Positions 27,775-38,078 of a stretch of 64,000 nucleotides of DNA are shown in pieces. The DNA lies in the NCBI RefSeq assembly GCF_016863475.1, contig NZ_BOOY01000029.1:124001-188000 (forward strand), written 5' to 3'. The notes under the pieces were generated by a model. It ran no database searches. It saw nothing but the letters and a program-made list of their open reading frames with translations, and was not told the DNA's origin. The stretch's first letter is position 1; every line of letters begins with the position of its first letter. Source of the DNA: Spirilliplanes yamanashiensis. Lineage in GTDB: Bacteria; Actinomycetota; Actinomycetes; Mycobacteriales; Micromonosporaceae. The translations under genes and the position numbers were made by a program.

Positions 27775-29193
27775 TCAGCTCCCGTAGATGGTGCGGCCGT
27801 CGTCGGTGAGCTCCTTGGCCAGCCGCCGGGACAGGTGCAGGCCCTCCAGGGCGAACTCGACGCCGGCGGCGGCCTGGCCGGGGCTGGGGGCGTCGCCGAG
27901 GCCGAGCCGGTCGAGGACCTTCGCCAGGCCGGGCACGGTGCCGAGCTGGGCGAGCAGCTCCTCGGCGGAGACCAGGTCGCCGGTCTCGATAATGGTGCCC
28001 TCGGCGACGAGGTCGGTGAAGCCGGACAGGTCGACGCCGCCGAGCCGGGCCCGGAACGTCTCCGCGGTGGCGACGCGCAGCAGGTGGGCGAGAACCTCGA
28101 CCTCGCGGCCCTCCTCGCCGGCGTCGAACTCGACCTTGCCGCGCAGGGTGGAGGTGACGCTGACGGTGTCGCAGACGCGGGCGACGGCGTCGCGCTCGCC
28201 GCGCAGCCCGGCCCGGCGCAGCGCGGACGCGGCGACGGTCTCGGCGGCGGCGATGGCGAACCGGGCGCTGACGCCGGAGCGGGCGTCGACGGCGGGCGAG
28301 TCGCGCACGGCGCGGGTCCAGCGGGCGAGCAGCTCGACGAGGTGGCCGGGGACCTCGGCGACCAGGTCGGCCTCCTGGGTGACCAGGTCGGCCTCGAGCG
28401 CGATGTCGAGCGGGTAGTGGGTGCGCACCTCGGCGCCGAAGCGGTCCTTCAGCGGCGTGATGATGCGGCCGCGGTTGGTGTAGTCCTCGGGGTTGGCCGA
28501 CGCGACGAGGAACAGGTCGAGCGGCAGGCGCAGCTGGTAGCCACGGACCTGGATGTCGCGCTCCTCCAGCACGTTCAGCAGGGCGACCTGGATGCGCTCG
28601 GCGAGGTCGGGCAGCTCGTTGACGGCGAACACGCCGCGGTTGGTGCGCGGCACCAGCCCGAAGTGGATGGTCTCGGGGTCGCCCAGGGCGCGGCCCTCGG
28701 CCACCTTGATCGGGTCGACGTCGCCGATGAGGTCGCCGACGCTGGTGTCGGGGGTGGCGAGCTTCTCGCCGTAGCGCTCGGAGCGGTGCAGCCAGCCGAC
28801 CGGCAGGTCGTCGCCGAGCTCGGCCGCGCGGCGGCGCTGGGCGGGGGTGAGCGGGTGGTACGGGTGCTCGTGCAGCTCGGAGCCGGCGATGACGGGCGTC
28901 CACTCGTCGAGCAGGTCGACCAGGCCGCGCAGCAGCCGGGTCTTGCCCTGGCCGCGCTCGCCGAGCAGGACGAGGTCGTGGCCGGCCAGGATGGCCCGCT
29001 CGACCTCGGGCAGCACGGTGTCGTCGTAGCCGACGATGCCGGGGAACCGGGGGGCGCCGGTGCGCAGCCGGTCGAGCAGGTTGTCGCGCAGCTCCTGCTT
29101 GACGGTGCGGTAGGAGTGCCCGGTGGCGCGCAGGGCGCCGAGGGTGCGGGGCAGGTCGTCGGGGACAGCCGGGGCGAACGGGGCTTCTGTCAC
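27775..29193 (-). CDS. MoxR/magnesium-chelatase-like AAA+ ATPase
   Basis: 472 residues. Walker A LLGERGQGKTRLL (about 104), Walker B region VFAVNELPDL, sensor-1 LVASANPEDYTNRGRII and an arginine-finger region PLKDRFGAEVRTHYPL identify the AAA+ chelatase clade. With the downstream VWA protein it should form a MoxR-VWA pair that remodels a client. The GTG overlaps the TGA of the MFS gene (GTGA), so all three genes are in one operon. The N-terminus before the ATPase (TLGALRATGHSYRTVKQELR) is the family's usual lead-in. Confidence 0.88.
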   Translation of the reverse strand: MTEAPFAPAVPDDLPRTLGALRATGHSYRTVKQELRDNLLDRLRTGAPRFPGIVGYDDTVLPEVERAILAGHDLVLLGERGQGKTRLLRGLVDLLDEWTPVIAGSELHEHPYHPLTPAQRRRAAELGDDLPVGWLHRSERYGEKLATPDTSVGDLIGDVDPIKVAEGRALGDPETIHFGLVPRTNRGVFAVNELPDLAERIQVALLNVLEERDIQVRGYQLRLPLDLFLVASANPEDYTNRGRIITPLKDRFGAEVRTHYPLDIALEADLVTQEADLVAEVPGHLVELLARWTRAVRDSPAVDARSGVSARFAIAAAETVAASALRRAGLRGERDAVARVCDTVSVTSTLRGKVEFDAGEEGREVEVLAHLLRVATAETFRARLGGVDLSGFTDLVAEGTIIETGDLVSAEELLAQLGTVPGLAKVLDRLGLGDAPSPGQAAAGVEFALEGLHLSRRLAKELTDDGRTIYGS

Positions 29194-30437
29194 CTGATCG
29201 ACGCTACCTCGGGTCCGCGGCCGTCGGCCGGGTCCATGCCCCGGAAGGGGCCACCGGCCAGCGGCACCAGGGCGACGAGGAAGTACGCGGTGCCGACGGC
29301 GACCAGGGCGGCGGTGTCGCCGACGCCGCCGACGGCGAGCCCGGCCACGACCGCGCCGAGCGGGATCGCCGCCCAGAACGCCGCGTTGCTGACCCCGTAG
29401 ACGCGGGCCCGCAGGTCGGGCGGCACCCGCTCCAGCCGCAGGGTGGCGATGATCGGCATGATGAACCCGGCGGCGAGGGCGGCGACGGCGGTGACGCCCA
29501 CCAGCAGCGGCATCGGCAGCCCGGCGGCGAGCGCGTACAGGGGCGGGCCGCCGGCCAGGGCGTACGCGGCGACGAACGTGGCGCGCCGGGGCAGCCGGTG
29601 GCCGATCGCGCCGTAGACGAGCGAGCCGGCCAGCGCGCCGCCGCCCATCGCGCCGGTGAGCAGGCCCAGCGCGAGCGCCCCGCCGGGCAGCCGGTCGACC
29701 GCGACGACGGGCAGCAGCACCAGGGCGTACGCGGCGTCCAGGAAGTTGGCGCCGAGCACGAGGGTGACCAGCGCCCGCAGCAGCGGCTCGCGGCGCAGGT
29801 AGCGGATCCCGGCGCGCAGGCCGGTCCAGTAGCCGGCGGGGTCCACCGGCGGGGCCCGGCCGGGCGGGGGCACGTGCGCCGTGACGACGATCGCCGCGGC
29901 GAGGCAGCCGGCGGCGTGCACCCACAGCACCGGCAGGGCCTCGTGTGCGGCGGCGACGACGAGCCCGGCCAGCGGGGCGCCGACGAGCCGGGCGCCGCGC
30001 TCGGTGGCCTCGAACAGCCCGGCGGCGCGGGCCAGGCCGGCGCCGGAGCGCTGCGCCATCTCGGGCAGCAGTGCCGACCGGGCGGTGCGCCCGAGGGTGT
30101 CGAGGAGCCCGGCCAGGAAGACGAGGCCCAGCAGGGCGGCCAGCGGCAGCCGGCCGGCGGCGTGCAGCAGCGGCACGGTGGCGATGGTGGCGGCGCCGGC
30201 GACGTCGGCGGCGACACTGGCGGCGCGGTGCCCGGCCCGGTCGACCAGCGGGCCGCCGAACGCCCCGGCGAGCACCACCGGGGCGGTGGCGACCGCCGCG
30301 ACCAGGCCGGTGCGCGCCGCGGAGTCGGTGGTGTCGAGGACGTGCAGGGGCAGCGCGACGAAGGTGACCATGCTGCCGGTGAGCGACACGCCGTGCCCGG
30401 CGAGCAGCCCGAGGAGCGGCCGGCGGCGGGCCGTCAC
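29190..30437 (-). CDS. MFS transporter
   Basis: 415 residues with about 12 hydrophobic segments, starting VTARRRPLLGLLAGHGVSL. It has the MFS motif-A-like PLVDRAGHRA between helices 2 and 3 and a repeat in the second half (YGAIGHRLPRRATF). It resembles drug-type exporters; no substrate can be given. GTG 30437 has no RBS. It overlaps by GTGA the stop of an 11-codon leader ORF, so its translation probably depends on ribosomes ending that ORF. The 3' end overlaps the MoxR-like gene. Confidence 0.85.
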   Translation of the reverse strand: MTARRRPLLGLLAGHGVSLTGSMVTFVALPLHVLDTTDSAARTGLVAAVATAPVVLAGAFGGPLVDRAGHRAASVAADVAGAATIATVPLLHAAGRLPLAALLGLVFLAGLLDTLGRTARSALLPEMAQRSGAGLARAAGLFEATERGARLVGAPLAGLVVAAAHEALPVLWVHAAGCLAAAIVVTAHVPPPGRAPPVDPAGYWTGLRAGIRYLRREPLLRALVTLVLGANFLDAAYALVLLPVVAVDRLPGGALALGLLTGAMGGGALAGSLVYGAIGHRLPRRATFVAAYALAGGPPLYALAAGLPMPLLVGVTAVAALAAGFIMPIIATLRLERVPPDLRARVYGVSNAAFWAAIPLGAVVAGLAVGGVGDTAALVAVGTAYFLVALVPLAGGPFRGMDPADGRGPEVASIR

Positions 30438-30469
30438 GCGGCGTGCAGAGATCGACGACCGTCGGTCAT
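30434..30469 (-). CDS. Leader peptide MTDGRRSLHAA upstream of the MFS gene
   Basis: An 11-codon ORF whose ATG lies 6 bases after a TAGCGT box, so it can be read by the ribosome as a leaderless message. It ends in a TGA that shares GTGA with the MFS start in another frame. Arg-Arg at codons 5-6 and a Ser-Leu-His run are notable, but no amino-acid or drug-sensing motif is recognised. An alternative is that a sequencing frameshift split the MFS N-terminus, though the remaining MFS protein looks complete. Confidence 0.5.
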   Translation of the reverse strand: MTDGRRSLHAA

Positions 30470-30475
30470 GGCACC

Positions 30476-30481
30476 ACGCTA
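30476..30481 (-). promoter_or_regulatory. -10 box of the MFS-MoxR-VWA operon
   Basis: TAGCGT on the minus strand, 6 bases before the leader peptide ATG. The -35 region is weak (GTGCCC about 17 bases upstream). Confidence 0.5.
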
Positions 30482-30563
30482 AGGGACGGGGTGACGCCGG
30501 GCACGGCCACGAACGCCGGATCGGCTCTGGCCGGGCGCCGCCGGGGGCGGCAGGCTGGCCGGC

Positions 30564-31388
30564 ATGACTGAGGTGCTGCGCTATGCCGCGTTCACGACCG
30601 ACCCGGCGGGCGGCAACCCGGCCGGGGTGGTGCTCGACGCCGCCGGGCTGGACGACGCCGCGATGCTGGCGATCGCCGCGCGGGTCGGCTACTCCGAGAC
30701 GGCGTTCCTGACCCCGGGCGGGGCGGACCGCGCCTACCGGGCCCGGTACTTCGCGCCGGTGGCCGAGGTGCCGTTCTGCGGGCACGCCACCATCGCCACC
30801 GCGGTCGCGCTGGGCGAGCGGCACGGCCCGGGCCGGTTCACGTTCGCCACCAACGCGGGCGCGGTGGCCGTGGACGTCGACGCGGCGCTGCGCGCCACCC
30901 TGGTCAGCGTGCCGCCGTCGGTGGCGCCGCTGGACGACCTGGACGCGCTGCTGGCGGCGCTGCGCTGGGACGCCGCCGACCTGGACCCGGCGCTGCCGCC
31001 GCGGGTGGCGTACGCGGGGGCGTACCACCCGGTGCTGGCCGTGCGGACCCGCGAGCGGCTCGCGGACCTGGACTACGACGTGCCGGCGCTGACCGCGCTG
31101 ATGACCGCGCGCGGCTGGACGACGATCCAGCTGGTGCACCGCGAGTCGGCGACGGTGTTCCACGCCCGCGACCCGTTCCCGGTCGGCGGCGTCTACGAGG
31201 ACCCGGCGACGGGGGCCGCGGCGGCGGCGCTGGGCGGCTACCTGCGCGAGCTGGGCCTGGTCGGCGACGACGCCACGGTGACCGTGCACCAGGGCGCGGA
31301 CCTGGGCCGGCCGGGGCTGCTGACCGTCCGGCTGGTCCCCGGCGAGCCCGGGGTGCGCGTCGGGGGCGACGCGGTGCCGATCGGCTGA
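30564..31388 (+). CDS. PhzF-family isomerase/epimerase
   Basis: 274 residues. Family motifs: an opening TTDPAGGNPAGVVLD, YSETAFL with the catalytic glutamate (about 47), EVPFCGHATIAT, and the second-half counterpart VYEDPATGAAAAALGGYL. These enzymes isomerise or epimerise small acids by proton shuttling through the Glu. True PhzF acts in phenazine synthesis, but most homologues, like this isolated one, have unknown substrates. It is divergent from the MFS leader and followed 27 bases later by the ABC-F gene. Confidence 0.9.
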   Translation: MTEVLRYAAFTTDPAGGNPAGVVLDAAGLDDAAMLAIAARVGYSETAFLTPGGADRAYRARYFAPVAEVPFCGHATIATAVALGERHGPGRFTFATNAGAVAVDVDAALRATLVSVPPSVAPLDDLDALLAALRWDAADLDPALPPRVAYAGAYHPVLAVRTRERLADLDYDVPALTALMTARGWTTIQLVHRESATVFHARDPFPVGGVYEDPATGAAAAALGGYLRELGLVGDDATVTVHQGADLGRPGLLTVRLVPGEPGVRVGGDAVPIG

Positions 31389-31415
31389 CCCCGGCCGCAT
31401 AGCATCGGGGGCGCC

Positions 31416-33033
<1,618 letters not shown>

Positions 33034-33044
<11 letters not shown>

Positions 33045-34539
33045 GCGGGGCCGCCGCGCTCTCGTTGCCGCCGCGGTCGAGCACCCGGACGCAGGCCGCG
33101 CCGGGGGCGTCGACGGCCGTGCCGCGGCCGGTGGCCACCAGCGTCCCGCGGGCGTCGTAGGCGGCCCACGGCGCCGGGGCGGCCAGCGTGGCGCCGGTCA
33201 GACGCGGCGGGGCGGCCGGCGGCGCCACCAGCCGGGCGGGCACCGGCGGCAGGGCCGGCGCCGCGTAGTGGGCGTCGCGGTAGCGGGTGACCGCGCCGAG
33301 CCGGTCCGCGCGGATCTGCTTGGCGCTGAAGTGCACGCTGCCCTCGGCGCCCAGCTCGCGGTTGAGGGCGAGCTGGCGGGTGAGCTGGTCCGGCTCGCTC
33401 CACGGGCCCTTCTCGCCGACCCGGTAGTCCGCCTGGCCGATGTAGAGCTTCACGCCGGTGCCCTCGACGGTCGACGTCCACCAGCGCAGCAGGGTGGCAT
33501 AGTCGGCCACGTCGAAGCCGATGTGCCAGTACAGCTGTGGCACCACGTAGTCGAGCCAGCGCTCGCGCACCCAGGCGCGGGTGTCGGCGTAGATGGCGTC
33601 GTGGCTCTGCAGGCCGCGGGTGGCGGAGCCCTCCGGGTCGGTGGACGTGTTGCGCCAGATGCCGAACGGGCTGATGCCGTACTGCACCCACGGCTTGACG
33701 GCGCGGATCCGCTCGCCGGTCTCCCGGACGAACGTGTTCACGTTGGCGCGCCGCCAGTCGGCCCGGCTCAGGCCGCCGCCGTGCGCGGCGAACGAGGCGT
33801 CGTCACCGAAGTCCTCCCCCGCCTTCGGGTACGGGTAGAAGAAGTCGTCGAAGTGCACCCCGTCGAGGTCGTAGCGGGTGACCGCGTCGAGGATCGAGTC
33901 CTCGACGAACCGGCGCGCCGCGGGCTGCCCCGGGTCGAAGTACAGGCGCCCGGTCTTGCCCTTCGGGTGCACGACGGCCCACTCCGGGTGCGCCTTGAGG
34001 GGGTGGCCGGGCGCCAGCGCGGCGATCGACGCCCCGGCCCCGGCGGGGGCGGGCTGGCTGCCCCGGTACGGGTTGAACCAGGCGTGGAACTGCAGGTTCC
34101 GGGCGTGCGCCTCGTCGATCATGAACCGGAGCGGGTCCCAGCCGGGGTCGCGGTTGTCGCGCCGCCCGGTCAGCCACTCCGACCACGGGGCGAACGTCGA
34201 CGGCCACAGCGCGTCGCCGCTGGGCCGCACGTGCACGAAGATCGCGTTGTGCCGCTGCGCCTGCGCCAGGTCCAGCCACCGGCGGTACTCGGCCTGCACC
34301 GCGGCGGCGCTCAGCCCCGGCCGGCTGGGGAAGTCGATGTTGTTGACGGTGGTGAGCCACATGCCGCGCAGCTGGCGGGGCGTGGCCGGGGCGGCGCAGC
34401 CGCCGCCCGGCGCGGCGGCCGGGCTGGGGGCCGGGGCGCGCCCGGACCAGCGCCAGGCGCCGCCGCCGATGGTGGCCGCCGCGACCAGCGCCAGCACGAT
34501 CAGCGGCACCAGCCGGACCGGACCGATCGACGCACGCAT
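33034..34539 (-). CDS. YngK/GHL10-type (DUF187) glycosylhydrolase-like protein, membrane-anchored or secreted
   Basis: 501 residues. An N-terminal hydrophobic segment (LVPLIVLALVAAATIGGGAW) acts as signal or anchor. The catalytic barrel has QLRGMWLTTVNNIDFPS, FVHVRPSGDALWPS, FHAWFNPYRG, YDLDGVHFDDFFYPYP and GISPFGIWRN, the conserved landmarks of the family. The C-terminal 90 residues look like a beta-sandwich (DARGTLVATGRGTAV). Family members probably cleave extracellular or wall polysaccharides; substrate unknown. Start ATG 34539 is divergent from the flavoprotein gene. Confidence 0.88.
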
Positions 34540-34548
34540 CGGACCAGT

Positions 34549-34570
34549 GTGCTCCGTCCGGGTGGAGCAC
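34549..34570. repeat. Inverted repeat in the divergent promoter region
   Basis: GTGCTCC-N8-GGAGCAC between the starts of the glycosylhydrolase and the flavoprotein. It could be an operator acting on both genes; no regulator is adjacent. Confidence 0.45.
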
Positions 34571-34586
34571 CGGCCACCCGGGCATC

Positions 34587-35540
34587 ATGGCGGGCATGAC
34601 GGTGGTCGTGGTGGGGGCGGGCGTGGCCGGGCTGGCGTGCGCGCGGGCGCTGGCCGGCGCGGGTGTGCCGGTGCGGGTGCTGGAGCGCGGCCGGGTGCCC
34701 GGCGGGCGGCTGGCCAGCAAGCGGTTCGACGGCCGGCCCGCCGACATCGGCGCCGCCTACCTCACCGTCGACGACGAGCGGTTCGCCGCCGTGGTGCGGC
34801 GCTGGCACGCCGCCGGGCTGGCCCGCGAGTGGACCGACACGATGCTGGCGTTCCCGGGCGGCCCGCCCGCCGAGCCCCGCACCGGCCCGGTGCGCTGGGC
34901 GGCGCCGGGCGGGCTGCGCTCGCTGGCGGAGGACCTGGCGCAGGGCCTCGACGTGCGCCTCGGGCACACCGTGGCCCGCGTCGGCCCCGGCCCGGTCGTG
35001 GACGGCGAACCGGCCGACGCCGTCGTGCTGGCCATGCCCGGCCCCCAGGCCGCCCGCCTGCTGGAGCCGGGCGGCCCGGTCGCCGGCGCCGCCGCCGCGC
35101 AGACCTGGCACCCGGTGCTGTCGGCCGTGCTGCGCTACCCGGCGCGCGACTGGGCGCCGTTCGCCGGCGCGTTCGTCAACGACCACCCCGTGCTGGCCAC
35201 CGTCTGCGACGACGGCGACCGCCGCGGCGACGGCGCCCCGGTGCTGGTGGCCCACACGACCGGCGCGGTCGCCGCCGCCCACCTGACCGACCCGGCCGCC
35301 GCGGGCCCGCTCATCGAGGACGCGGTGCGCGACCTGCTCGGCCTCGGCGCCCCGGCGCAGCTCGTGCACGTGCACCGCTGGACGTACGCCCAGCCCGACC
35401 CGGGCGACGGCGGCCACCTGCTCGACGACACCCTCGTCGGGCTGGCCGGCGACGCCTTCGGCCGGCCCCGCGTGCAGACGGCGTGGCTGTCCGGGCACAC
35501 CCTCGGCGGCGAGCTGGCGCGCCGGCTCGCCGCCGGGTGA
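34587..35540 (+). CDS. Renalase-like FAD-dependent oxidoreductase
   Basis: 317 residues. N-terminal dinucleotide-binding motif VVVVGAGVAGLACARAL and the amine-oxidase-type continuation RVPGGRLASKRFDG; a C-terminal FAD contact GLAGDAFGRPRVQTAWLSG. Similar bacterial renalase-like proteins oxidise dihydronicotinamide isomers or remain uncharacterised. Either ATG 34587 or ATG 34596 may be the start; the latter begins directly with MTVVVVGAG. Followed 7 bases later by the convergent glgM gene. Confidence 0.85.
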   Translation: MAGMTVVVVGAGVAGLACARALAGAGVPVRVLERGRVPGGRLASKRFDGRPADIGAAYLTVDDERFAAVVRRWHAAGLAREWTDTMLAFPGGPPAEPRTGPVRWAAPGGLRSLAEDLAQGLDVRLGHTVARVGPGPVVDGEPADAVVLAMPGPQAARLLEPGGPVAGAAAAQTWHPVLSAVLRYPARDWAPFAGAFVNDHPVLATVCDDGDRRGDGAPVLVAHTTGAVAAAHLTDPAAAGPLIEDAVRDLLGLGAPAQLVHVHRWTYAQPDPGDGGHLLDDTLVGLAGDAFGRPRVQTAWLSGHTLGGELARRLAAG

Positions 35541-35547
35541 GGCCGCT

Positions 35548-36762
35548 CTACAGCGGCAGCAGCGAGCGGTAGACCTCCATCGTCCGCTCGGCGATGGACG
35601 CCCACGAGAAGTGCTCGATGGCGCGGCGGCGGCCCGCCAGGCCCATCTCCGCGGCGCGCTTCGGGTCCTCCAGCAGCTCGGTGAGCCGCGCGGCCAGGTC
35701 GGCGACGAAGCGGTCCGGGTCGACCGGGGTGCCGCTGCCGTCGGTGACCTGCTCGATGGGCACCAGCAGGCCCGTCTCGCCGTCGGCCACGACCTCCGGG
35801 ATGCCGCCGGTGGCGGTCGCCACGACGGCCGTCTCGCAGGCCATCGCCTCCAGGTTGACGATGCCCATCGGCTCGTAGACCGACGGGCAGACGAACACGG
35901 TGGCGTGCGTGAGCACCTGCACGACCTCGTGCTTGGGCAGCATCTCCTGCACCCAGATCACGCCGTCGCGCAGCCCGCGCAGCTGGGTGGCCAGGCCCTC
36001 GACCTCGGCGGCGATCTCCGGGGTGTCGGGGGCGCCGGCCAGCAGCACGACCTGGGCCTGCGGCGGCAGGTCGCGGCAGGCGCGCAGCAGGTACGGCAGG
36101 CCCTTCTGCCGGGTGATCCGGCCGACGAACACGACGCTGGGCCGGTTCAGGTCGATGCCCAGCCGCTCGATCACGTCGGTGCCGTGGTCCGGGGCGTACT
36201 GCTCGGTGTCGATGCCGTTGTGCACCACCCGGACCTTGCCGGGGTCGACCGACGGGTACGCGGCGAGCACGTCGCGCTTCATGCCGGCGGACACCGCCAC
36301 GACCGCGTCGGCGGCCTCGATGGCGGTGCGCTCGGCCCACGACGACAGCGCGTACCCGCCGCCGAGCTGCTCGGCCTTCCACGGCCGCAGCGGCTCCAGG
36401 CTGTGCGTGGTGACGACGTGCGGGACGCCGTGCAGCAGCTTGGCGGTGTGCCCGGCCAGGTTGGCGTACCAGGTGTGACTGTGCACGATGGCGCTGCCCT
36501 CGCAGCCGGCCGCCATCTCCAGGTCGACGCCGAGCGTGCGCAGCGCGGCGTTGGCGCCGGCCAGCCCGGCCGGTTCGGCGTACGCGGTCACCCCCGGCTC
36601 GCTACGCTGGGCGCCGAAGCAGTGCACCCGCACGTCGGCGAGGCGGCGCAGGTCGCGCGCGAGGTATTCGACGTGGACGCCGGCGCCCCCGTAGACCTCC
36701 GGCGGGTACTCGCGGGTCAGCAGGTCCACGCGCAGCGCGGGTTTCGCGTTCGAGTCGGTCAC
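35548..36762 (-). CDS. glgM: Glycogen synthase-type GT4 glycosyltransferase (GlgM/GlgA)
   Basis: 404 residues. A GT-B fold enzyme with the N-terminal LTREYPPEVYGGAGVH glycine loop, HSHTWYANLAG, VGRITRQKGLPYLL and the C-terminal nucleotide-sugar site CPSVYEPMGIVNLEAMAC (EX7E). Actinobacterial members make maltose-1-phosphate from ADP-glucose (GlgM) for alpha-glucan built by GlgE. It is divergent from glgC, which supplies ADP-glucose, the same arrangement as Rv1212c/Rv1213. The GTG start lies 7 bases after TATTCT, with no RBS, so it is probably leaderless. Confidence 0.92.
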   Translation of the reverse strand: MTDSNAKPALRVDLLTREYPPEVYGGAGVHVEYLARDLRRLADVRVHCFGAQRSEPGVTAYAEPAGLAGANAALRTLGVDLEMAAGCEGSAIVHSHTWYANLAGHTAKLLHGVPHVVTTHSLEPLRPWKAEQLGGGYALSSWAERTAIEAADAVVAVSAGMKRDVLAAYPSVDPGKVRVVHNGIDTEQYAPDHGTDVIERLGIDLNRPSVVFVGRITRQKGLPYLLRACRDLPPQAQVVLLAGAPDTPEIAAEVEGLATQLRGLRDGVIWVQEMLPKHEVVQVLTHATVFVCPSVYEPMGIVNLEAMACETAVVATATGGIPEVVADGETGLLVPIEQVTDGSGTPVDPDRFVADLAARLTELLEDPKRAAEMGLAGRRRAIEHFSWASIAERTMEVYRSLLPL

Positions 36763-36832
36763 GTCACGCAGAATATCGTTGATGTGCCTTGTTCGACTGG
36801 TGCGCGGCGACGCGGAAAGTTAGCGTCTGTGC
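36763..36832. promoter_or_regulatory. Divergent glgM/glgC promoter region
   Basis: Seventy bases. Plus strand: TAGCGT (36821-36826) then 6 bases to the glgC ATG. Minus strand: TATTCT (36770-36775) then 7 bases to the glgM GTG. Both messages should be leaderless, and both -35 regions share the middle 25-30 bases, so a single regulator could control both genes. Confidence 0.6.
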
Positions 36833-38071
36833 ATGGCTGTCAAGGTGCTAGCGATCGTTCTGGCGGGTGGGGAAGGCAAGCGCCTGTTGCCCCTGACGGC
36901 TGACCGGGCCAAGCCGGGCGTACCGTTCGGCGGCATCTACCGGCTCATCGACTTCGTACTGTCGAATCTCGCCAACGGCGGGTACCTGAAGATCGTGGTG
37001 CTGACGCAGTACAAGTCGCACTCGCTCGACCGGCACATCAGCAAGACGTGGCGCATGTCGACGCTGCTGGGCAACTACGTGACCCCGGTGCCGGCGCAGC
37101 AGCGGCTGGGCCCGCGCTGGTTCGCCGGCTCGGCCGACGCGATCTACCAGAGCCTCAACCTCATCAACGACGAGGCGCCCGACTACGTCATCGTCTTCGG
37201 CGCGGACCACATCTACCGCATGAACCCGCAGCAGATGGTGCAGGACCACATCGCCTCCGGCGCGTCGGTGACGGTGGCGGGCATCCGCCAGCCCAAGAGC
37301 ATGGCCGACCAGTTCGGCGTCATCGAGGTCGGCGCCGACGGCCGGCGCATCTCGGCGTTCCGCGAGAAGCCGAAGGAGACCGAGGGGCTGCCCGACGCCC
37401 CGGACGAGATCTTCGCCTCGATGGGCAACTACGTGTTCAGCACCCGCGCGCTGTGCGAGGCGGTCAGCCGCGACGCGGCCGACCCGGACAGCAAGCACGA
37501 CATGGGCGGCAACATCATCCCGATGCTCGTGGAGAAGGGCGAGGCGAACGTCTACGACTTCCGCGACAACGAGGTGCCGGGCAGCACCGAGCGCGACCGC
37601 GGCTACTGGCGCGACGTGGGGACGCTCGACTCGTTCTACGAGGCCCACATGGATCTCATCTCGACGCTGCCGGTGTTCAACCTCTACAACCACGAGTGGC
37701 CGATCTACACCAACTACGGCTCGTGGCCGCCGGCCAAGTTCGTGCACGGCTACGAGGGCCGCCAGGGCCGCGCCGTCGACTCGATGATCTCGCCCGGGGT
37801 CGTGGTGTCCGGCGCCCTGGTGGAGCGCTCCGTGGTGTCGCCGCGCACCCGCATCAACTCGTGGGCGCACGTCGAGGGCTCGGTGCTGATGGACGGCGTC
37901 GACGTGGGCCGCAACGCGATCATCCGCAACGCGATCATCGACAAGAACGTGGTGATCCCGCCGGGCATGGAGATCGGCGTCGACCTGGAGCGCGACCGCA
38001 AGCGCTTCACGGTCTCCGACGCCGGCATCGTGGTCATCGGCAAGAACCACCGCATCGACCCGGACGAGTAG
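36833..38071 (+). CDS. glgC: Glucose-1-phosphate adenylyltransferase
   Basis: 412 residues. Pyrophosphorylase motif [19 protein letters not shown], substrate region [17 protein letters not shown] (glucose-1-phosphate binding lysine), [15 protein letters not shown], and a left-handed beta-helix C-terminus ([16 protein letters not shown]). It makes ADP-glucose, the committed step of glycogen/alpha-glucan synthesis, and is allosterically regulated in the family. Leaderless start after TAGCGT. Stops 7 bases before the convergent monooxygenase gene. Confidence 0.97.
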   Translation: MAVKVLAIVLAGGEGKRLLPLTADRAKPGVPFGGIYRLIDFVLSNLANGGYLKIVVLTQYKSHSLDRHISKTWRMSTLLGNYVTPVPAQQRLGPRWFAGSADAIYQSLNLINDEAPDYVIVFGADHIYRMNPQQMVQDHIASGASVTVAGIRQPKSMADQFGVIEVGADGRRISAFREKPKETEGLPDAPDEIFASMGNYVFSTRALCEAVSRDAADPDSKHDMGGNIIPMLVEKGEANVYDFRDNEVPGSTERDRGYWRDVGTLDSFYEAHMDLISTLPVFNLYNHEWPIYTNYGSWPPAKFVHGYEGRQGRAVDSMISPGVVVSGALVERSVVSPRTRINSWAHVEGSVLMDGVDVGRNAIIRNAIIDKNVVIPPGMEIGVDLERDRKRFTVSDAGIVVIGKNHRIDPDE

Positions 38072-38078
38072 CCGCCGG

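Noticed and set aside
30434-30469. Frameshift splitting the MFS N-terminus
   Set aside because: The remaining MFS frame already has a complete first helix; the leaderless mini-ORF explanation fits the -10 spacing better, though sequencing error is not excluded.
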